This document shows positions 35,146 through 45,760 of a stretch of DNA of 64,000 nucleotides, one piece after another. Numbering within the stretch: position 1 is the first letter of the stretch; each line of letters opens with the position of its first letter. The translations under genes were made by a program, and so were the position numbers. The notes under the pieces are model-generated. The model saw only the letters and a program-made list of their open reading frames with translations. It was not told the DNA's origin and did no database searches. This DNA comes from Carya illinoinensis (Eukaryota > Streptophyta > Magnoliopsida > Fagales > Juglandaceae), in the NCBI RefSeq assembly GCF_018687715.1, contig NC_056765.1, forward strand, positions 2,046,001-2,110,000, written 5' to 3'.

Positions 35146-36235
35146 TTAAATAGCTAGTTGTTGATTTTGATGATGGGAAGGTACTTCATTCTGATCATGA
35201 TTGATCAAACACAAGTGAACTTTTAGTGATCTTCCTAGATTTAGAGAAGACTCAGCTTCTGGATTAAGAGGAGGCTGCTGCATTAACATCTCTCTTTGAA
35301 GGTATGAGCAATAGGTATGGAAGGTTGTGGGTGTCACATTCAATCGAAACCCCAAACCAAACAGGAAATCGACTTCAAGAAAGTTCATTTCTGTTGTGCT
35401 GATTCCTCCAACTTTTGCGTAGTAAGCATTGTTGTAGTACCTGGAAATATTTGTAAAAACATGAGCAAACGTTGTAATTCCAATACAGGACATGAATTGC
35501 CAAAATCCCCTAATTAATGTTCTTGGATGGCGATCTGCAAAAGATTAATGAGGCTCTCGTAGAAAATTTAGGAAAATGTTCTCTCGGTTGTCGGAAATTT
35601 CAAAGATCAGACAACCAAAGATCGATACAAAACCCCACCCAGAAAAAGAAAGCAGACGGAAACCACTACAACATAAAGACAAACTACAAAGACAATTAGC
35701 AAAGACAAGAACTTGAACTACTTGTCCTTAAATCTCCAAGGTTTCCATCTTGTTTACAGCTCAAATTTGACAGCAGACACATGAGTATATCTTCATGAAA
35801 ATTGAAGGCCAGAGAAAATAAATTGCAGGGATTTCATGAAATTCTGCTTTCTGGTATTGGGATTAAAAAAAACTAGAGCTTGATGAACATGATTACTTAC
35901 ATATCATCCATGAATTTTGCAGCCACCATGACACTTGTGATTAGTAGGCGATGAACGTTGAAGGAATTGATAGGCAAAGAGGGTTGCCTTTGAGCAAAGC
36001 GATCAAGATAAACGTAAGCAACAATGAAACAAGAAGGGCTACAATTTGCATACTTGAAGATTCGCTCTAGGTAGCTTTGAATTGAGATGGTAGGCGGAGT
36101 CAGGCCATGGAAGACTGAGATTGTCTGGGGCTGGAATCCACGGTTGAGATCGTTCAATTCAGACACTTTTTGGAGAAGAGAAGAGAGAAATGTTATGAGC
36201 TTTGGCATGACATTTGGGTTCTCTGAATCCGCCAT
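35146..36235 (-). CDS. CYCU4-1: U-type (P-type) cyclin, cyclin-U4-1-like
   Basis: CDS complement(join(35146..35440, 35901..36235)), 209 residues. Exon 1 starts MADSENPNVMPKLITFLSSL and carries the cyclin box (ISIQSYLERIFKYANCSPSC, AYVYLDRFAQRQPSLPINSF, HRLLITSVMVAAKFMDD). The donor is ATGTAAGT at 35900. The acceptor TTTCCAG precedes exon 2, joining MDD-M-YYNNAYYAKVGGIS and then EMNFLEVDFLFGLGFRLNVT. The end, NQQLAI, resembles the Arabidopsis CYCU4-1 end. These cyclins resemble yeast PHO80, partner CDKA-type kinases and connect nutrient or hormone signals to cell division; that is family knowledge. Length and single intron fit the family. Nothing suggests damage. Confidence 0.94.
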
Positions 36236-36283
36236 TGTTGTGAAACTGTTTTTGGTTCACAGGCTCTGAAGTTTGTGGGTTCG

Positions 36284-36309
36284 TATATATGTTGGGATCC
36301 ATATATAAT
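36284..36309 (-). promoter_or_regulatory. TATA boxes upstream of the cyclin gene
   Basis: On the minus strand ATATATACG (36284-36289 core) and TATTATATATGG (36300-36309) lie 50-75 bp before the ATG at 36235. Either could position a short 5' leader. Confidence 0.5.
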
Positions 36310-36750
36310 ATTAAAAGGTAGATACAGTGGCCGTTAATTGGTAGGAACTAGGAAGTTTTAATTGACCAAAAGATCCTCAGGAATTTAAATATTGACGGCA
36401 AAGTACTCTGTGTTAGTGGGTCTAATAAGTTCTTTTTGAATCAAAAGTTTATGATTTTTGAGTGGAATCGTAATGATTTTAGTTTTCTCTGATTTCAAAA
36501 CTTAAAACTCGTGAAAGAGGGAACAGATGGTCGGTCAGGAACAATGTTGATCAATTCGATGTCTTTTAAATAGATTCCAACATCTTATGATACGAGATCA
36601 TATGTTATATCTATCTCTTTTCGAATAATAAAAAGTGTTCGGAAAAGATGATAGAAAACCAGTATGGTCATGCGTGAACAAACTGATTTTTCATCTTTAG
36701 GCTAATATTTTCTGAGAATGAGCTTTATGATCCTTGATTTTTTCGATCAC
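36310..36750. other. Upstream region of the cyclin gene
   Basis: AT-rich non-coding sequence between the cyclin promoter and a MITE. No further feature is seen. Confidence 0.5.
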
Positions 36751-36753
36751 TAA

Positions 36754-37321
36754 GAGCATTCTCATTGGAATAGTCAAAGCCAAATTCTTATTTGAGCTAA
36801 TATGAGATGAATTTAGATTTGACATTCTATTCATATCAAATTCTCACATTAGATTATCTATTTATTCATTAATAATAATATAATATTAATTTATTTTTTT
36901 AAAATTTTAATTTATTTAATTTTATCATATTTTACCATTATAGATAATGAGAAACGATGGAGCAGATAAAGATTGAAAATGGATAACAAAATATAGATTT
37001 GACCGAGAGAATGGATAGCGAAATATAGATGGACAGCGAAACAATAGAGCTAATGAAGACTAAAAAATTTTAGAGGGAAAGAAACGAGAAGCAGTTGGGT
37101 GAGAGAATATCAAGAGAGAGAGAGAGAGAGTTCTGAAAAAAGCAATAAAATATAGATTTGCTCCTTATGCAGTATTAGTCAAATATGACTTTTGTTTTAG
37201 ATATATTGTAGCTAAAATTAACTGTAAATACACTTTGGCTAATTCAATGCAGCCCATTTTTTGTCCCTAATAGTCATTTGAAGCATTTTATTTACATATG
37301 GTTATTTCAATATGAATGCTC
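36754..37321. mobile_element. Tourist-like MITE, 568 bp
   Basis: Ends GAGCATTCTCATTGGAATAG and (inverted) GAGCATTCATATTGAAATAA; TAA flanks both sides (36751-36753 and 37322-37324). It lies about 0.5 kb upstream of the cyclin gene and could affect its expression, though the sequence alone does not show this. Confidence 0.75.
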
Positions 37322-37621
37322 TAATTGTCTTAAACATGGTAAGTGACAAATCTCCCTAACAAGATTCATTAGTGTCTATTTTTTCTTTAAAAAAGTATGA
37401 GATTTTTCGGTGATTTATTTTTGACAATGGTGATGGGGATGGATGCCGTACCCCATGATGATCATGTGAGTACATGTGGGAAATTAGTGAGTAATATAAT
37501 GGGAGGTCCCACATTCTTGGGAGGTATTGCAATATTGCATGTGTTTTGATTCCACACATGCAATTGCGTGACATAACATGGATTTGCAATTTTGATTTGT
37601 AGCATTAATGTATCCTGCTAT

Positions 37622-38652
37622 TAGGCCTGCAACCCGGTCTTGCATAGTCAAGTTTGTGCCCAATCCAAAGTTTTATCTTTAATTTAAGGTGCCAAACCGA
37701 TCCAATCAGACCCGGTTAAAAATAAATCGGGTCGAACCGTATGACCCGACATTTGAAAAAAAGAAAAAGAAAAAGGGAATTATACTTTCTTGTTACTACC
37801 CATCAATTTACAAACTCTCTCAGATTTGAGATGAAGATATGACAGTAATGAAAAGAGCATCATCCTCAAATTTGGAAAATTAAAAAATTACTTCCATGCA
37901 GAACTTTCTCAAATTTGAGATAATCCACCATCATCAATCATCAATCTCAAGAAAAATAAAAAGAGTTAGGCTGCTAGAAATTAATTTCAAGCATCAGATG
38001 CTATCGGCAATGGCTTCACTGTGGTAACAGTCTTCTTTCATCTTTCTATTTTTTGAACAAAGCCCAGATTCACTGTACGAATTTAATGAACTCGGTGATG
38101 CCACCGTTCGCTGCGCAGCCTCTCTCTTTCTCTCTCTCTCTCTCGCTCTCTTATACGGAGCTATCTTGGTCCAGAGACCATATCGCTCTCACCTTCCCTT
38201 CTTTCCAATGCTCAAAGCAGAAGTATCATACTACGAAGAATTTAAGGCAATTTCTAGTAGAAGATTCGGGATGGCTTTGCTTCCACGTAGCTTGAACGCG
38301 GCTTGATTATAAGCTTTTGCTGCTTCTATGGCCGTATCGAATGTTTTGAGCGACACCCACAAGCCTTTCTCCCATTGGAGTCGCATATCTCAACGACAAA
38401 CTTCCCCCACGACCGTCTCCATGTTGATGAAGGCAAGCGGCAGTGAGAAATTTGGGTGTTGGGCGGCTAGGGTTTAAGTCTGAGAAGTGAGAATTGAAGA
38501 TGTTGTATTTATATCGGACGAGTTGACAACCGATCAAAAGAACCCGTTATTAGTCGGGTTAGACCCGATCAGCCAGCAACTGATAAAAATCGGTTCGGGA
38601 CGGATTGTTTTAATCGGATCCGACGGTTTTTCGAATCAAATGCACAGCCCTA
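37622..38652. mobile_element. hAT-3: non-autonomous hAT element carrying an ERF fragment
   Basis: The left end is TAGGCCTGCAACCCGG. The inverted right end is TAGGGCTGTGCATTTG. The flanks are CCTGCTAT (37614-37621) and CCTGCTAC (38653-38660), an 8-bp duplication with one change. Subterminal regions are rich in CGGGT / ACCCG motifs (about 37690-37750 and 38530-38620). There is no transposase. The centre holds a decayed AP2/ERF domain on the minus strand (38245-38425) and a CT-rich run at 38118-38142. Confidence 0.8.
38245..38425 (-). pseudogene. Captured AP2/ERF transcription-factor domain, frameshifted
   Basis: Read on the minus strand, one frame gives RRSWGKFVVEICDSNG. After a one-base frameshift the next gives KGLWVSLKTFDTAIEAAKAY, then NQAAFKLRGSKAIPNLLLEI. 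In intact ERF proteins this is RRPWGKFAAEIRD..., WLGTFDTAEEAA.AYD.AAF.LRGSKAILNFPLE, so the order and spacing match an AP2/ERF DNA-binding domain of the ERF5/ERF6 type. The frameshift and substitutions make it non-functional. It lies wholly between the ends of hAT-3 and has no introns to show whether DNA or cDNA was acquired (most ERF genes are intronless). Confidence 0.8.
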
Positions 38653-38734
38653 CCTGCTACATATCATTCCAAGCATACAACAAATCATGATCAGTTTTTT
38701 AGAACTGGAGGGTTGGATTCACATTTGAGACATA

Positions 38735-38802
38735 TATACATATACATATACATATATATATATATATGTATAATGAATGTATGTATGTGTGTATGTCTGT
38801 CT
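38735..38802. repeat. Mixed (TA)n / (TACA)n / (TG)n microsatellite
   Basis: Alternating TATACATATACATA, ATATATATATAT and GTATGTATGTGTGTATGTCTG runs. Confidence 0.85.
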
Positions 38803-40165
38803 ATTTGTATGATCTGGATCAGAACCAAGCTTGAATAATCAAGTTGTAAGTATGAGGCAAGAATATAATCTCATTGTAGATCTCTTAGATGATCACTTGT
38901 GACTGAGTGCGTGTACACATACACACCTATATATATTTTATGAAATAGAGTAATGTTATATATAGTCGTGAAGTGTGCAAGTGTCTTGCAGTCGTTTTAA
39001 AAAAGAGGAAGGTCTACTATTAAAAAGTAAATTTTTTTCATGTGGATCATGTATTTATTTATTTTTCTCAAAGTGATTGTGCAGCGCTTGCGAACTCACA
39101 ACTACAACTATCATTTCTCCTACTTTTATTGAAATGGATATATCCCTTAAAAATAGGGATTTTCTTAATTGCAATCTTAGTCTGTTACAAGCATAGTCGA
39201 GCCATTAATTATGCAATGGATTAAGCACGCACTTGTCTCAAGGTGAGTTCAAAGTTCCACTATTAGCTTTCCCTGTTATTATTTCAAGGCTCTTCAATCA
39301 TAAAGGGAAGCTTTGTTGCAAAGTAGTAGCAAGAGTTTAAAACCCTTTTTCAACCCACAACTTTCTGATAATCACACAATTCACCACTAAGTTTAGCTAA
39401 CAATTAAATCAAAGAGTAACTCGAGAAAATGGTACCAAAGAGACAAACTGTCAAGCTGGAATTGAGCATGTTTTTCTTGAGACCCTAAAGCATGCATGTC
39501 TTTTATAGAGAAATTGTCGTCAGCTGAGTTGTAATCGGAACTCAAAGCTTTAGTTGCTTCTCCATGTGCATGACATCCCATGTGAGTTCTTTCTCACTAC
39601 TATATTGCCATATTGGCTTGCAAATTAAATTAAAAAGATTTTTCTACTGTAGAAGACAGAAAATTCTACAAACTACAATCTCATCACATTCTCATCTCAC
39701 TATGATGAGATAGCATTATCTGTCAACTTTTAAATTTTTTCTTTAAAAATATAAATGATGATCTAAAGGTTAAAAAAAAATGTCACATTTTCCCTAATAA
39801 GATGAGAGTGTAATTTGTAACATGACTCGAAAGACAACTCAAAATGAGACAAAACCACCTCCTCAACCCTATGTGATATGACCCTTCGACTTAAAGGTAC
39901 AAAGCGAAAAGTTTATCCATACAACATATCCTAAACAATGACTAATAAATAACAAGAAAACAAAATAAATGATGATAGGTTAAAAAGTGTAATTTGTAAC
40001 ATTACTCGGAAGAAAATTAAAAATAAAACTGAAAAAGAGACCAAGCCACCTCCCCAACCCTATGCGATGTGACCGTTCGAGTTGAAGGTACAAATCGAAA
40101 AGTCTATCCATACAACATGTCCTACACAATGACCAATAAATAACAAGAAAATAAATAACAAGAAA
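38803..40165. repeat. Intergenic with a MITE copy and a 179-bp tandem duplication
   Basis: A dispersed MITE-family copy lies at about 38947-39112. At 39808-39986 and 39987-40165 the same 179-bp segment occurs twice in direct orientation with about 10-15% differences by eye (each begins GTGTAATTTGTAACAT and includes CCACCTCC and ATCCATACAACAT). No gene is supported here. Confidence 0.65.
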
Positions 40166-40769
40166 ACTTATATTAAAGTAGTTTGATATGATATGCTAGA
40201 TATACGTTAAATATATTTTACTACTTGTTGTAATTACTTTTATGGACCAAGTATTTCTCGGTTGAGAATTACACCTAATATTCATCAATGGATGAAGGAA
40301 CACGACAAAGACAAGCATATGATCAATGGACAGTATCCCAAAAGAGATGAAGAAACGGATTAAATTGGAATTTGAGCTTGAAGCCACAATCGGTAACATG
40401 ACTCATATTGCGTCCGCTAACAGTAAAAGCAGGAAAAACTTGACTTGCATGATCCAAAAGCGACAATGATACACAAAAATGAGTCCAACAGAAGATAATG
40501 GGAGAAGAAATTCAGACACAAACATCTGAGATATTCCTCAGCAAGCAAAGTTTCATGCTTTAACACGCGCATGGATGCCAAGGCCCAATGGAGAAATTCC
40601 AAAATCCATATCCTTGGCAACTATTAGCAGAACTCTATAATAATACTGAACCGCCACTTTCGTGAGAGCTCTTTGGAACTTGAAAGAAATCCACTTCAGC
40701 AAGAACTTCCCTCCTGCACCTTTTGGGCTAATAATCGAAATTCCAATGTATACAACAGAAGCATAACTA

Positions 40770-43737
40770 TCACACACTACCCTGAAATTGGTTGAGAAGC
40801 ATTTCGGACCCATCATTCTCGTCCTCATCGCCCTCATTGTTAACCTTTGTTTTATCAATCCCCACTGACAGTTCATTACCGATGACATCACCAGGAGGTA
40901 GGCCAATTAGTGATGCATATTCTTTGTTCTCAAGATATCTTGATTGCCTCAACAGTCCAACCAACACCTCCTTGCTCTCCTTGTCATCTTTTACATCACA
41001 GAGCTCAAAGAAGGCAGACACATTGGCAGGCTTTGGCCTCCAACTCCTTGATGCCTTAGAAATAAAAGCTTCTTTCCAGCAGGATAAAGCCTCAGAAATC
41101 CTCTTCTCTCCAATATGCCCCTCAACAAGAGTCTCCCATGTACTTGCATTTGGCTTTCCTCCAACATCAACCATATGGTTGAAGAAACTCTCGGCTTTAT
41201 CCAAATCTCCTTCTCTAACATACCAACCCATGAGAACATTTCCTATCCTAGGGTCATAAGATGACTTCACCTGCAACCATTCCTCATATATTTTTTCTGC
41301 CCTTTCAACATCACGTAGCCTAACAAGAGAAGATATTATAGCATGGTATCCCAAATTTGGGATAGTTGGAAAAATTGTTTTGTAAACTGTCCACACCCGA
41401 TAAGCCTCTTCTTTGTTACCAACATTCCCATAAAGACTTATTAGATAATGATAAGCCATTCGGTCCCGACCTGTTATCCTACTCTCCGCCTTCTTCAAGC
41501 AATCTTCAGCTTTATCAGACTGCCCCATCTTAATGTACATGGTAGCCATTGTGCTGAATGTGGTCCAGTTGGGATTAATAGTTCTGTCTAGTTTCATCTG
41601 TTCAAATACTTGTTCCATCTTTTCTGCAGATCCTTCTGATCCACAAGATGATAACCAGATATTATAGGAATATATATCCAGCTGTACGCTTTTCTCCTTC
41701 ATTTCTAAAATCATTGAGTCAACTTTATCGTACTCCTTGAGGTTCATATAGAGAGTCATCATCACATTGAAGGGAAGTGAATGTACGGCATAACCTTTAC
41801 TTCTAATTTTTTCAAGTAAAGATTCTGCCTGTTCTCTCATGTTAGCCTTCACATACGCATTTAGAAGAGCTCCGTATATTCTCCTGTCCTTTAAAGTATC
41901 AGGCAGCTTCAGAAAGTAATCTTCAGCACCAGAAATTCCACGAACCTTGGCAATGAGGTCTAATTGAATTGCAGCATCACTAGTGGATACTCTAAACCTC
42001 TCTCCTCTGTCGTTCATCCAATCGTATACCTGCAAAGTGCATCAAATATAAGGCTGAGAATAATGCAAGACAAGGCTCACGATCCAAAAAAGAAAACTAA
42101 AGTAGCAAGATACGGCTAATCATTCATTGACATGGATATAGAGCCAGAACCAAATAAATCAAGGATGAGCATTCCATTCACAGACACTTGATAAAGACAC
42201 ATGCAATGCATAGAACTAAGACTATTTCCATATAAGCTTACAATCTACTCATTCATATAAAAAATTAGAAAGTTTATAGCTGCATCCAAGATTAGAGGAT
42301 TTCGTGAACAGAAACATCCAGCACAATTGACAGAAGGCCTTTTTCTTTCTTTTTCTTTTCTTTTTTTTTTTTTATAAACTGCACAGCTACTGACTTAGCA
42401 CAAATTAGTTCAAGGACCCACTCATTAATGATAACCCTACCATCTCTTTTAGATAAAATTTTCTGGCCCCATACAATAAAGAGCATCTCGTGAACACTAG
42501 AATTAAGCAGAATAAATGCTCTTCATAGTTCATTTTTTAACATGGGAAAACCTAATAAGATATACCAACCAAATGAATATGGTGCTAGACGGTTAGCATA
42601 GAAAATTGCTATTATTGCAAGAACATCTACGAACAGCATTTATTGGAAAACCAAATTGAAACCTAACACGTTATCATAACCAAGAAAAAAAATACCAGGA
42701 TCATGGAAATTCTTATGTTGCTTTACTAGATAACATTAAACTTTGTACTTTTTGGCCCAAATATTTTTTGAGTTGTAGTCCGAATTGTGTGGAATAAGAC
42801 TGGTACCCAAGCATCATGAGGAACTCGTTAATAAAGCATCTGACTTCTTACCTATCCAAAAAAAAAAAAAAAAGAGCATGACTTCTTTATGGCTTCTGTT
42901 TATACACAGACTTTGTTGATGAAGCACCAGATAACCAATTAAGTAGCTTTTACCTAAAGAGTAAGATTATACTAAGAAAGAGAAACAGCAATGATGCAAA
43001 AACTCGCAGCCTCATCGAACAAGCACATCATTTCAAAGGAATTAAGCCAATAGTAATGCTATCCATTAAGCTAAACACACTAAAAATGCAAAATGTAATA
43101 CCAAATACCACAATTAGATTTTTGCTACAGAAAGATCATAGCAACATAGAGAACCAAATTCCGACAGGATATCGCAGCACCATAAACTGAACCAGTCAAC
43201 TTAACATATTTCTATAGAAAGCTAGCACATACCCATCAAGTAAAACACATAAAGAGTCAAGTAACAGCACAATTTTCTCATTACTCAAGGTCTTGGCTTT
43301 TCTGCAAGAAACTACCCACAAAGCGAAACTGACCCAAAAAAACGAAACTATCATTTTTTATTTTTCACCTCAAGAGCTTGTTTGTGCTTCTTGAACTTCC
43401 TCAACTCCTTGACCACCCTACAAAGCTCCCATTTCGAGAGTTTCCTGCCCTCTTTCTCCCACTGGTTCAGCACGCTCGCAGAACCCAACTCAGGGTTCTC
43501 CATCAACGATATTCTCTTGTATAGGGCGTTCCATTTCACCATGGGTCTCCGCTCGTAGTCAATAGTCCCATAGCTGTGGACTTTTGAGATTGAGCAGGTG
43601 ACTGTGATTGGCACTCCCCGGTAATTTGCAGCTGTGGAGAGGTTCAAAGTGGGAGTCCTGCATGGCAGCGGCCGTGAGTAGCAGAGGGATGAGGAGAGGT
43701 AAGCGTTGTACTGGTGAATAGGCGATTGGAGAAGCAT
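40770..43737 (-). CDS. Pentatricopeptide repeat protein, At1g02150-like, plastid-type
   Basis: CDS complement(join(40770..42029, 43369..43737)), 542 residues. Exon 1 begins MLLQSPIHQYNAYLSSSLCY. Its first 50 residues are rich in Ser and Thr with almost no acidic residues, as in a plastid transit peptide. It then gives GTIDYERRPMVKWNALYKRI, LNQWEKEGRKLSKWELCRVV and ends KKHKQALE in phase 0 before GTGAAA. Exon 2 follows TTTGCAG and continues VYDWMNDRGERFR. About nine P-type repeats follow (for example YGALLNAYVKANMREQAESL, NWTTFSTMATMYIKMGQSDK, GYHAIISSLVRLRDVERAEK). There is no E or DYW extension, so RNA binding for stability or processing is more likely than editing. Sequence and length agree well with Arabidopsis At1g02150 as remembered. 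The 1.34-kb intron holds nothing notable. Confidence 0.93.
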
Positions 43738-44368
43738 TTTCAGTAGGGCTTTTGGTGTGTCTGTGGTTTTGCTATCGAAGAAAACAGAGGGCTTGGTTTT
43801 CTGGGTCTCTCTCTTCGTGTTTGTAGATAAGTTTTCGAAATTACCTCAAAGGCCCTTGTGTTTTGTTTAGTTTCTTCACACACTATTGGGCTAAAAGAGT
43901 CCTTCGGCGACACATTATTCCATGAAAAGAAAATGCCACCGAGACTCTCGAGTTTTTTTTATTTAACTTTATAAGGAAATATCTTTTTAATGAGTTGGTA
44001 ATTTAAAATATATATATATATATTTTTAATAAATTTTAAAAATATATTTTAAAAAACCTTTAAAAAAAATTAGCCGTCTCAGTGAACACTCTCAGTGGGT
44101 GTAGTAACACTATTTTTTTTACTATATATATTAATAAAAAAAATCTTTTTTTTCCTTTTTTTTTTTTAGTTGATTTTGAAAGTCCTCATTTTGCTGCCCT
44201 TGCCATACAAAAGATGTTCATCATGCCAGTATATATACTACCATACATGTAAATGGAGGGCATTTATAATTTTATTCTTATTATACGTCTTCAACATTTG
44301 TTCTCATTTGAACCATATCTTTGTGGAATTGCAGCCACCCTGCCACCGTAGAAGAGAATGTGTCCATA
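43738..44368. other. Upstream region of the PPR gene
   Basis: The 5' flank of the minus-strand PPR gene: T-rich, with an AT run near 44010-44040. No distinct core promoter motif stands out, and no other gene is seen. Confidence 0.45.
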
Positions 44369-44381
44369 TAATTCCTTTCTT

Positions 44382-44439
44382 TTTGATTGGCACAGGGTGG
44401 CCGAGAACAAAACCTCGACTAATTCTGAGGTGCACAATT
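44382..44439 (-). mobile_element. 58-bp SINE fragment with target duplication
   Basis: Flanked by identical TAATTCCTTTCTT (44369-44381 and 44440-44452). The insert carries CTCGACTAATTCTGAGGTGCACA, close to the 3' part of the SINE at 45097-45290 (ATTAATCTTGGAGGTGCACA). It is an extremely 5'-truncated copy of that family. Strand follows the longer copy. Confidence 0.7.
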
Positions 44440-44452
44440 TAATTCCTTTCTT

Positions 44453-45080
44453 GAATAAGTAAGGATATTGAGAATGTAGAAACTTTATGTACACAGTAAA
44501 TATATACACGCATATGAAAGGTTCGCATAAAAGGAAAATTCTACAAAAGGATATTGGAGATAGAAACGAGAGGCAGTTCTGCTCAATTCCTAATGCTTGA
44601 CGACAAATAATGCAATTCTATCACTGACATGCTGTTTCTTCCGTCTTCTGTTTTCCCTTCCATTTTTCTATTGTCAAGGTGAATAATCATGTTGGGATCT
44701 GATTGAATTGAGATTTCAAATTTTCACATCTTGCGATTTTGCCTGGCTCATCACTTCTGTTCTAATTTACCTGCAAATGTAGATCATCAGAAGGAACTAG
44801 GTTGGGCTATTTTAGTCAAATTCAATCATTGGTAGTAAAAACATTTCCTTTGGAATTCTACAAACAATGAGCAAAATATAAAGAAGAGGAATAGACAAGA
44901 AAAGTCGGGGAGGAGAATTCTTGTATCGTTTTGTACAAAAAGATCAGGTTATACTATCCAAATGAAAGGAGCATGCAAAAGGGCAAATCAAGATGCCCAA
45001 GGCCTGTAAAAGTGATGGTGGATTGTTCTAATTTCGGAGGCCAAGAAATGTTGGAACCCACAATAGATGGTTCCAACTCC
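44453..45080. other. Intergenic, no gene recognised
   Basis: Non-coding by inspection; no domain, repeat or RNA stands out. Confidence 0.45.
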
Positions 45081-45096
45081 TGACTCCAAGATTCTT

Positions 45097-45290
45097 TTTT
45101 TTTTTTTTATTGACAGCAGGTGTTCAAGAACAAAGTCCAATTAATCTTGGAGGTGCACAAGCCCTCGACAACAAGTCCTTGACAAAAAGTTTTTCGCAAA
45201 TACACTTCAGATAATTTAAGCAGAAGTTCCTCTAGTGACTAGTCCAACGGCTCTTAGAAATTGTTTGCACCCAAGAGGATTTGAACCTAA
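45097..45290 (-). mobile_element. tRNA-derived SINE, 5'-truncated
   Basis: In minus orientation it begins at a Pol III B-box-like GGTTCAAATCC (about 45275-45287), runs through GTGCACCTCCAAGATTAAT and ends in poly(A) (T-run at 45097-45109). It is flanked by TGACTCCAAGATTCTT (45081-45096) and TGACTTCAAGATCCTT (45291-45306), a 16-bp duplication with two changes. The A box is missing. Confidence 0.75.
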
Positions 45291-45306
45291 TGACTTCAAG
45301 ATCCTT

Positions 45307-45760
45307 CACATGGAAATTATAGATTTTGGAAATCCTGTTCAGAGAGGTGGTGCAAATGTAGGAACAAAATCTAGGGCTAATATCTTTGCTCTCTACCTTG
45401 GTCCTTGAGATAGGGGAATTTCAACAACCATACAATTTCTGTAGCATTCTTGCAATGTTTAGGCCAAAAATAACTACCCAAAAAGAGAGATATGTATTCT
45501 CCACCGATCTACTCATAAAAGTAATTGACCCCTCCTGATCAAAACTACAGAAAGCGGATTCAATTTCCGATCACAATATCAGAACTCGCGATTGACCTAT
45601 ATCAAGTCAGCTACGTTCAACCAAATTGCTCTTAAAAAAGTTTTTGTTTTTTTACACAATAATGTAACACTCAACAGCAATTCTAAGACCAACATGCTTA
45701 TCAATAAAAAGTCAGAACATAATCATATATCAAACAAAAAAAAGGACCAAAAGCCTTGCC
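45307..45760. other. 3' flank of the F-box gene
   Basis: Non-coding sequence downstream of the minus-strand F-box gene. Likely includes its 3' UTR; no clear polyadenylation site can be picked by eye. Confidence 0.4.

Noticed and set aside
39393..39581. A 62-residue minus-strand frame (MGCHAHGEATKAL...)
   Set aside because: No recognisable domain, no supporting splice or promoter context, length expected by chance.
40792..41259. A 155-codon plus-strand frame
   Set aside because: It is the antisense shadow of the PPR exon.
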